From NCBI RefSeq assembly GCF_016801865.2, contig NC_068939.1, forward strand, positions 185,480,053-185,544,052: a stretch of 64,000 nt of DNA, given 5' to 3'. The translations under genes were made by a program, and so were the position numbers. The notes under the pieces are model-generated. The model was not told the DNA's origin. It did no database searches and was given only the letters and a program-made list of their open reading frames with translations. This stretch comes from Culex pipiens pallens (taxonomy: Eukaryota > Arthropoda > Insecta > Diptera > Culicidae). Shown here one piece after another: positions 55,701 through 64,000 of this stretch (position 1 is the first letter of the stretch; every line of letters begins with the position of its first letter).

Positions 55701-58068
55701 ATTTATTTTGTTTTTAAAATGTTTAAAATCTATAATTTAAAAAAAAATCAAAATATTCGCTCTACATCATTGCCTTGGCGTTCTCGATTGCGAGATTCCT
55801 ACTCGATACTAATTGTCCGAAGGCTTGATTGTTGAGGCAATTGCAAACCTCATTTCACACCTTAGCATCCATCCACCCCGGGATTCGTACTGACGACCTT
55901 TGGATTATGAGTCCAACTGCCTACCAGTGACTCCATCGAGACAGGACCCATTGAGACGACTCTTACACCTGGACTGAGCTAACGACCTAACCTCTAGGTT
56001 AGACTGGGCCAACATTTACTTACCCATTCGACGGAAGGCGTGATCAGACAAATTTCGTCTCGAAACATACCACCGGGACTGTCTGGGATCGAACCCAGGC
56101 CGACTGGGTGAGAGGCAACCACGCTTACCCCTACACCACGGGTCCCGGCGATTTTTCTTTAATTTTTTTTATTCTTTAAATTTTTAGAAATAAGGTCCTA
56201 GAGCCCTATATAAATTTTAATTTATAACGATAAAAAAACACGACCAAAAACAATTTCTGATCACTTTTTTAAATTTTTTATGCAAAAAAAAAATATTTAC
56301 AAGACAACATTTTTTCGATGGATTAACTATGGTCCCTTTGGAACGAGCTGTCAAGTAGGACTTTTTCTGTCAAGAAGGGCCGTGATGTTATTTTTTTAAG
56401 TTGAACTAAAAATCCATTTTAAATCCTTTGCGGTCGTCCAAAGGGTTATTGTACTCAGAAAAATAAACTTTATCGCTGTGAACAATAATATCTCTAATGT
56501 AGGCTTAATTTTAGGACCAAATTAAAGAAATGAAAAAATATGTGAATGTAGAAATTCATAGTTAAAATAAAGATTATTTATATATTGCTTTAGATTTTTT
56601 TAAATTGGTTTTAATTTAAATTAATAGATTTTTAAAGATTTTTTTTTAAATTAATAAAAATATATAATTCTATAATATTTTTTTTTTTGCATAAATTTTT
56701 TTTAAATTGGTTATAATTTAAATTAATAGATTTTTAAAGATTTTTTTTTAAATTAATAAAAATATATAATTGGGTCCTAAAATGAAGCTTAGATTACTGA
56801 TATTATCATTTACAGCGATAAAGCTTATTTTTCTGAGTACAATGACCCTTTGTACGACCACAAAAAGTTTAAAATGGATTTTTAAATCAATTTTGAAAAA
56901 TTAACCTCGCGGTCCTTCTTGACAGAAAAGCTCCTACTTGACAGCTCGTTCCAAGGGGACCATAGTTGATCCATCGAAAAAATGTTGTCTTGTCTAAAAA
57001 AAAATTTGCATTAAAATGAAAAAAAAAGTGATCAGAAATGGTTTTTAATCGTGTTTTTTACCGTTGTACATAAAAATTGACATAGGGCTTTAGTACCCAA
57101 TTCTCCGCTATTCCCCACAAATTTTCTAAAACTTTGAAATAAAAGAAAATATTATGTTTCAGTCCTGTGGTTCCAGCAAACGCAGCTACGCGTTCGGCAT
57201 GATTCACGAAATGAACCGTCGAATGGCACACGCGCTTCTGTCTCAGAAAGGGTGCGCAATGCAAAAGGGCGAAGTGGTCGGGCTTCTCCTGCCAAACATT
57301 CCAGAGTACGTTCCGGCCATTTACGGAAGCCTCATGGCCGGCTTGACGGTGACTTTTGCAAATCCACTCTACACTCCGGGTTGGTATTAATAAAATTGCA
57401 AAAAAAAAATAGTTTATTAAATATGTTTTGCACAAATTTTAGAGGAAATTTGTCGTCAGTTTGAAAACGCAGGGGTGCGTTTAGTGATAACATTGCCAGT
57501 GTTGCTGCCAGTGGCTCAAATTTACAAAAGTAAAGCTAAGAAATACAGAGGAACCGTAAGCATAGGAGGGCAGCACAACGTGCAAGATAATATTTTCGGC
57601 TTTCAACAGCTTTTGATGGAAAACCATGAAAGTGAACTGCCTGTGATTGACCCAGAGGAAACTGCCATCCTGCCGTACTCATCTGGCACCACTGGAATGC
57701 CCAAGGGCGTGGAACTTACGCACAACAACTTGGTTGCAAACCTCGTACAAGGTAGGACTGAATTACACTTTTCTGATTATTTTCTCGTCAATCGTAGAAA
57801 AACATTAATCATTTTTGCTTATGCTTATTTATTAAATTATTTTATTTTCCTTTACAAGGAACTCACCCGGAATTTGCTAAATACTACAGGCCCGAGTATG
57901 GTAAGATATTTCTGCTAGCTCTAAAAAACTGTGTAATTTATTTCTCTTAAATTTAGCTGGTATCACTGAAACAATTCTGACAATTCCACCATTCTTCCAC
58001 ATATACGGATTCAACGCAATCCTCAACATGTGCCTGAAAACGAGAAACCATCTCGTTTCCATCCCAAG
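52724..58068 (+). CDS. acyl-CoA synthetase / 4-coumarate-CoA ligase-like, 5' half (continues past the window)
   Basis: Five exons visible: 52724-52960, 57163-57379, 57443-57751, 57859-57900 and 57957-58068. They carry 917 nt (305 complete codons) and leave a split codon, so more exons must follow. The N-terminus (MLNLLRLFKPLAATGNRKVF...GRTFSSNARPAEF) is basic and looks like a mitochondrial presequence. Then come the ANL-superfamily motifs: GEVVGLLLPNIPEYVPAIYG, the AMP-binding P-loop YSSGTTGMPKG (from residue 230), ELTHNNLVANL and the IPPFFHIYGF segment. The family activates carboxylates as acyl-adenylates and then forms CoA thioesters. Insect members include luciferase relatives and medium-chain ligases, and I cannot choose the substrate. 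The remaining C-terminal half, with the adenylation hinge and the terminal Lys, is not in the window. Intron 1 is 4.2 kb and intron 5 is at least 5.9 kb. The start at 52724 is the first ATG of the presequence. Confidence 0.9.
52961..54709 (+). other. first part of ligase intron 1
   Basis: A GC-richer stretch at 53060-53290 holds short open frames on both strands without recognisable products. The rest is ordinary intron turning AT-rich after 54120. Confidence 0.4.
54710..55391. mobile_element. 682-bp MITE with iterated TTCGAANNCCGGACAC motifs
   Basis: The ends AATAACGTCATGATTCGAA are perfectly inverted over 19 bp. Inside, TTCGAA followed by two variable bases and CCGGACAC recurs at about 54723, 54911, 54940 and 54963, and inverted near 55349-55375. 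No coding capacity. Confidence 0.8.
55755..56147 (-). mobile_element. dimeric tRNA-derived SINE, minus strand
   Basis: On the minus strand the head GACCCGTGGTGTAGGGGTAA...GGGTTCGATCCCAG resembles tRNA-Glu (CTCTCAC-type anticodon loop). A second tRNA-like block near 55887-55935 has the stem-loop TTGGA-CTCATAA-TCCAA (CAT loop) and CGAATCCCG. The tail ends with GAACGCCAAGGCAATG. Two tRNA-like units in one element indicate a composite SINE. Confidence 0.7.
56198..57093. mobile_element. foldback element with arms of about 330 bp
   Basis: The left arm (GAGCCCTAT, CAATTTCTGATCAC, GGAACGAGCTGTCAAGTAGGA, GTACTCAGAAAAATAA) is repeated inverted in the right arm at about 90 percent identity by eye. The centre is an A/T-rich tandem duplication of about 125 bp (56575-56770). 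A copy of one arm is at 34786-35507. No target-site duplication was determined. Confidence 0.85.
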
Positions 58069-58658
58069 GTAAGTGCTTTTTGAAGAGTTATTTATTTCAA
58101 AGGAATCAGAGAACAGAATATGCACATGGCGTCACACGTTAACACCTAAACTCCCAAGCAAGCAATGTATCAAAAATTTAAATGGAAATTTTCGACTTTG
58201 CTTGACGTAAATATCCATTTTTAAGACCACGTGGTTTATGAACGGTCCTTACAACGGCTTTTTCAAGTTTAAATGGACAGTTATTGTGCCGATGAAGGGA
58301 AAAATGTTTCGTAAACAAAAATTTCTTACATATAGATAGCATTCTCTTACTAAAAACTTTGATTACAAATTAAGATATTTAAAAAAAAATGGTTTATGAG
58401 TGCACAACATGTTGTCCAATGGTGTTACGAGAAAGGCCAAGAATAATAATGTAAGCATCAAGTTGCAAAAAAGTTTTTTTTTCCAGCACGAACCGTACTT
58501 TTATCCAACGAAACTACAACGAGAATTCCGAAAAATACTTTTGAATACAACCATAAAGTAAAACGTTTGAGAGATTGTCCAAACCAGTTTTGTTTTTGTT
58601 GGAGAAAAAGAAAACAAAAATATTTTTACAGATAAATTTCTGTAAGTTTTCCATTGAC
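58069..58658 (+). other. start of ligase intron 5
   Basis: Ordinary intron sequence. At about 58445-58530 an inverted fragment of the 1-494 element family occurs (CAGCACGAACCGTAC and CCAACGAAAC). Confidence 0.4.
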
Positions 58659-61600
58659 CAAAATGACCAAAATTATCAAAATTACCAAAATGACCGAAAT
58701 GGCCGTAATGACCAAAATGACCGAAATGACCAAAATGACCAAAATGACCGAAATGACCAAAATGATCAAAATGACCGAAATGATCAAAATGACCAAAATT
58801 ACCGAAATTACCAAAATTACCGAAATGGCCGAATGACCAAAATTACTTGAATTACCAAAATTACCGAAATGACCAAGATTATCAAAATTACTGAAAAGGC
58901 TGAAATGACCAAAATTACCGAAATGGCCGAAATGACCAAAATGACCGAAATGACCAAAATGACCGAAATGACCAAAATGACTTAAATGACCGAAATGACC
59001 AAAATGACCAAAATGACCAAAATGACCAAAATTACCGAAATTACCGAAATGACCAAAATGACCAAAATTACCGAAATGACCAAAATGACTTAAATGACCA
59101 AAATTACCAAAATGACAAAAAAGACCGAAATGACCGAAATGACCAAAATTACCAAAATTACCAAAATGGCCGAAATGACCGAAATAACCAAAATGACCAA
59201 AATGAACGAAATTACCGAAATGACCAAAATTACCAAAATGACTTAAATGACCAAAATTACCGAAATGACCAAAACTACTTAAATGACCAAAATGACAAAA
59301 AAGACCGAAATGACCGAAATGACCAAAATGACCAAAATGAACGAAATTACCGAAATGACCAAAATGACCGAAATGACCAAAATTACCGAAATGGCCGAAA
59401 TTACCAAAATGACCAAAATTACCGAAATGACCAAAATGACCAAAATGACAAAAAAGACCGAAATGACCGAAATGACCAAAATTACCAAAATTACCAAAAT
59501 GGACGAAATGACCGAAATAACCAAAATGACCAAAATGAACGAAATTACCGAAATTACCAAAATTACCAAAATGACTTAAATGACAAAAAAGACCGAAATG
59601 ACCGAAATGACCAAAATTACCAAAATTACCAAAATGGCCGAAATGACCGAAATAACCAAAATGACCAAAATGAACGAAATTACCGAAATGACCAAAATTA
59701 CCAAAATGACTTAAATGACCAAAATTACCGAAATGGCCGAAATGACCAAAATTACCGAAATGGCCGAATGACCAAAATGACTTAAATTACCAAAATTACC
59801 GAAAGGACCAAAATTATCAAAATTACTGGAAAGGTTGAAATGACCAAAATGACCGAAATTACCGAAATGACCAAAATTACCGAAATGGCCGAAATTACCA
59901 AAATGACAAAAAAGACCGAAATGACCGAAATAACCAAAATTACCAAAATGAACAAAATTACCGAAATGACCAAAATGACCAAAATTACCGAAATGACCAA
60001 AATGACCGAAATGACCGAAATGACCGAAATGACCAAAATGACTAAAATGACCAAAATAACTAAAATTACCGAAATTATCAAAATAACCATAATGACCGAA
60101 ATGACCGAAATGATCAAAATGACCAAAATTACCGAAATTACCTAAATTACCGAAATGGCCGAATGACCAAAATTACTTGAATTATCAAAATTACCGAAAT
60201 GACCAAAATTATCAAAATTACTGAAAAGGCTGAAATGACCAAAATTACCGAATTGGCCGAAATGGCCAAAATGACTTAAATGACCGAAATGACCGAAATG
60301 ACCGAAATGACCAAAATGACCAAAATGACCAAAATTACCGAAATGGCCGAAATGACCAAAATTACCAAAATTACCAAAATTACCAAAATGATCGAAATGG
60401 CCGAAATGACCGAAATGACCGAAATGACCGATATAACCGAAATGACCAGAATGACTGAAATGACCACAATGACCGAAATGATCAAAATGACCAAAATTAC
60501 CGAAATTACCAAAATGACCAAAATGACCAAAATTACCGAAATGACCAAAATGACTTAAATGACCAAAATTACCATAATGACCAAAACTACTTAAATGACC
60601 AAAATGACCAAAATGACAAAAAAAGACCGAAATGACCGAAATGACCAAAATTACCAAAATTACCAAAATGGCCGAAATAACCAAAATGACCAAAATGAAC
60701 GAAATTACCGAAATGACCAAAATAACCAAAATGACTTAAATGACCAAAATTATCGAAATGGCCGAAATGACCAAAATTACCGAAATGGCCGAATGACCAA
60801 AATGACTTAAATTACCGAAATGACCAGAATGACTGAAATGACCACAATGACCGAAATGATCAAAATGACCAAAATTACCAAAATGACCAAAATGACCGAA
60901 ATGACCGAAATGACCGAAATGACCGAAATGACCGAAATGACCAAAATGACCAAAATGACAAAAAAGACCGAAAAGATCAAAATTACCAAAATGGCCGAAA
61001 TGACCGAAATAACCAAAATGACCAAAATGACCAAAATTACCGAAATGACCAAAATGACCAAAATGACCAAAATGACCAAAATGACCGAAATGACCAAAAT
61101 GACTAAAATGACCAAAATAACTAAAATTACCGAAATTATCAAAATAACCATAATGACCGAAATGACCATAATGACCGAAATGACCAAAATGACCGAAATG
61201 ACCAAAATGACCAAAATTAAAGAAAATAACAAAATTACCGAAATGGTCGAAATGACCAAAATTACCGAAATGGCCGAATGACCAAAATGACTTAAATTAC
61301 CAAAATTACCGAAATGACCAAAATTATCAAAATTACTAAAAAGGTTGAAATGACAAAAAATACCAAAATGGCCAAAATGACCGAAATAACCAAAATGACC
61401 AAAATGACCAAAATTACCGAAATGACCAAAATGACTCAAATGACCAAAATTACCGAAATGACCAAAATGACCAAAATGACCGAAATGACCAAAATGACTA
61501 AAATGACCAAAATAACTAAAATTACCGAAATTATCAAAATAACCATAATGACCGAAATGACCATAATGACCAAAATGACCGAAATGATCAAAATGACCAA

Positions 61601-62803
61601 AATTACCGAAATTACCAAAATTACCGAAATGGCCGAATGACCAAAATTACTTGAATTACCAAAATTACCGAAATGGCCGAAATGACCAAAATGACCGAAA
61701 TGACCAAAATGACCGAAATGACCGAAATGACCAAAACTACTTAAATGACCAAAATGACAAAAAAAGACCGAAATTACCGAAATGACCAAAATTACCAAAA
61801 TTACCAAAATTACCAAAATTACCAAAATGGCCGAAATGACCGAAATAACCAAAATGAACGAAATTACCGAAATGAACGAAATTACCGAAATGACCACAAT
61901 AACCAAAATGACTTAAATGACCAAAATTATCGAAATGGCCGAAATGACCAAAATTACCGAAATGGCCGAATGACCAAAATGACTTAAATTACCAAATTTA
62001 CCGAAATGACCAAAATTATCAAAATTACCGAAATGGCCGAAATGATCAAAATGACCAAAATGACCGAAATGGCCAAAATGACCGAAATTACCGAAATGAC
62101 CAGAATGACTGAAATGACCACAATGACCGAAATGATCAAAATGACCAAAATTACCGAAATGACCGAAATGACCGAAATGACCAAAATGACTTAAATGACC
62201 GAAATGACCAAAATGACCGAAATGACCAAAATGACTTAAATGACCGAAATGACTTAAATGACCGAAATGACCGAAATGGCCGAAATTACCAAAATTACCA
62301 AAATTACCGAAATGACCAAAATGACTAAAATGACCAAAATAACTAAAATTACCGAAATGATCAAAATAACCATAATGACCGAAATGGCCATAATGACCGA
62401 AATCACCAAAATTACCGAAATGACCAAAATTACCGAAATTACCAAAATTACCGAAATGGTCGAAATGACCAAAATTACCGAAATGGCCGAATGACCAAAA
62501 TGACTTAAATTACCAAAATTACCCAAATGACCAAAATTATCAAAATTACTGAAAAGGTTGAAATGACCAAAATTACCAAAATGGCCGAAATGACCGAAAT
62601 AACCAAAATGACCAAAATGACCAAAATTACCGAAATGACCAAAATGACCAAAATGACCGAAATGACCAAAATAACTAAAATGACCAAAATAACTAAAATT
62701 ACCGAAATGATCAAAATAACCATAATGACCGAAATGACCAAAATGGCCGAAGTGACCAAAATGACCAAAATGACCGAAATTACAGAAATGACCAAAAATA
62801 AAT
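58659..62803. repeat. 9-bp minisatellite (ATGACCAAA/ATTACCAAA/ATGACCGAA)n, about 4.1 kb
   Basis: About 460 tandem 9-bp units with three main positions varying (T or G at 3, A or G at 7, occasional GGCC). The unit gives Met-Thr-Lys/Glu repeats on the plus strand and hydrophobic Ile/Val/Leu repeats on the minus, but the frames are interrupted wherever an 8-bp unit occurs. The recurrent phrase GGCCGAATGACC marks such an 8-bp unit at about 58827, 59762, 60158, 60788, 61272, 61631, 61965 and 62484, showing higher-order duplication. It lies in intron 5 of the ligase gene. Confidence 0.97.
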
Positions 62804-62910
62804 AGCTCTTTGCTATATAGAATGTTTTTTGTTTTAAATTAGTTTAGCATTATTTTGGAAAAAGATAGTATTTTAAAAAACATGACTAATTCTTTAAAAC
62901 TTAAAGAAAT

Positions 62911-63061
62911 CTGGAGTTTTTTATTTTAAAGTTCCAATATACCAAATTTCCAGTTTTTGCTTTTTGGGTGTTTTTGAAACCGCCTTGAGTCAGGGGTATT
63001 AAAAAACACCCAAAAAGCAAAAACTGAAAATTTGGTCAATTGGACTTTAAAAAAACTCTAG
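62911..63061. mobile_element. 151-bp foldback MITE, copy 3
   Basis: The same family as 41255-41409: CCAGTTTTTGCTTTTTGGGTG-type arms (here in two blocks CCAGTTTTTGC and TTTTTGGGTG) and the loop GCCTTGAGTCAGGGGTATT. The ends CTGGAG and CTCTAG flank A/T runs. Confidence 0.8.
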
Positions 63062-64000
63062 AAATTTTCAAATCAATCTTTGTGTTTCTTTTCGCGCTTT
63101 TGTTAAAAAAAGCAGTTCGTTAGACTCGTTTATTTGAGCAAAAAGATATTCGAAATTGGCAGAAAATGTAAAATCTGTTGAAATCGGTAAAAATCTTTCT
63201 CAGATAATAGTCTGGAAATCTGGCAACCCTGTAATCCCAACACTGAATGTTCGAAATTTTCGGAAAAAATGTTGCAAATCAACTGTTGACACATTTTAAA
63301 AATCATGGATTTAAATTATTACGTTTTTTCTGTTCTATTTTCTTACATCATCTTTTAACCAGCTTAAAAAATATTATTTAATTGTTAAGATTTTATTTAA
63401 ATACTATCAAAAATGTTTATTTTCAAGCTAGCATTGGATAAACTGGCCATAACATAAATGTGGCACCTATTCCGGGCAGCATAACTACCAGAGCGCTTAC
63501 AATTCCATCTACCTATGACTGTCACGTTGGTAGAGGTTTTTTGACGTTACCCAAAAACTTGCCCGAAAACCGATGTTTATGTTCAGTATGCTTTCCGTAC
63601 CGTTCAACATCAACTCTCATCACCAAACCCACTGTGATATAGCTTTAGCTTTACTAGTTTTTACTCGGGTCGTCATCGACAATCACCCGCCCAAAGTGCA
63701 GTACTAGATTCGGTGTCGGTGGTTCACGTGTTTTCAAGTTGATTGGCAAAATTTTATGTTTTCAACCTCCCCATCGCTTGATTTTTCGCTCCGTGCGACC
63801 GCACGGTTACCAAAATCTGCAAGAAACGCTGCGTGGGCTCGCAATTTTCCCTGCCCGGGGGATCGACAGCACGCGCCGAAGGTCGGCCAGCGGTCACACG
63901 AGCTGTCAGTGGCGGCGCGAGTTCCAAGTCAGCAAAAGGGCGTATCGCCGCGTTAACGAATACACAACTTTTAAAGCGATTTTTTGGTGCGCTAGCGGGA
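63062..64000. other. ligase intron 5 continued; GC-rich stretch at the right edge
   Basis: 63062-63450 is AT-rich with nothing recognised. From about 63600 to 64000 GC content rises, with short frames on the plus strand (63460-63642 and 63756-63956) that do not match the ligase family. It could be the promoter or leader of an internal or downstream gene, but nothing is definite. Confidence 0.3.

Noticed and set aside
58575..62805. Many frames of 60-210 codons on both strands
   Set aside because: They are produced by the 9-bp array, shift frame at 8-bp units and lie within an intron.
63460..63956. Further ligase exons at the right edge
   Set aside because: The frames there do not contain the expected continuation of the family after IPPFFHIYGF...VSIPR, so the next exon is presumably beyond the window.

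Overview
This window is nuclear DNA of an insect, almost certainly a culicine mosquito and most likely a Culex-type genome. All genes are split by GT-AG introns, many of them 55-75 bp. The encoded proteins are animal proteins. The spacers are packed with tRNA-derived SINEs of the Feilai type, TA-flanked MITEs, hAT-like elements and foldback elements typical of Culicinae. Species-level placement is inference; no rRNA or mitochondrial marker is present.

Seven protein-coding genes can be reconstructed exon by exon. Six have a total coding length divisible by three and an intact frame; the seventh runs off the right edge. From left to right they are: a membrane-anchored mpaB/rubber-oxygenase-type (DUF2236) protein on + (8585-12837); IFT46 of intraflagellar transport on - (12897-14041), tail to tail with the first at 59 bp; Vps39/Vam6, a HOPS subunit, on - (18427-25694); mitochondrial methylmalonate-semialdehyde dehydrogenase on - (26387-29127); mitochondrial monothiol glutaredoxin 5 on - (31793-32297); the REST corepressor CoREST on + (37715-47968); and the 5' half of an acyl-CoA synthetase/4-coumarate-CoA-ligase-like gene on + (52724-58068 and beyond the window). 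The genes are independent housekeeping or regulatory loci rather than a cluster. Two encode mitochondrial enzymes and a third has a mitochondrial-looking leader, which is probably coincidence.

The rest is dominated by repeats. Roughly: 0-8 kb is intergenic with a 3.1 kb hAT-like element; 9.3-12.4 kb is an intron holding three small elements with tRNA-like centres; 14.3-17.9 kb holds a retroelement insertion, a 1.6 kb 9-bp minisatellite and three inverted-repeat elements; 20.2-24.5 kb is a Vps39 intron with a SINE and a 1.5 kb retroelement that itself contains a foldback element; 29-31.7 kb is AT-rich with an 8-bp array; 32.5-36.2 kb is nested inverted-repeat elements and a SINE; 39.7-43 and 44-47.3 kb are CoREST introns with MITEs; 49.5-57.1 kb holds two hAT-like elements, foldback elements and a dimeric SINE; 58.7-62.8 kb is a 4.1 kb 9-bp minisatellite in an intron.

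The most noteworthy points are an MTA-like GATA finger in the linker of CoREST, a family of TA-flanked elements carrying tRNA-like promoters, two distant 9-bp minisatellites that look related, and several insertions dated relative to one another by nested target-site duplications. No phage, CRISPR, bacterial operon or viral gene was seen.
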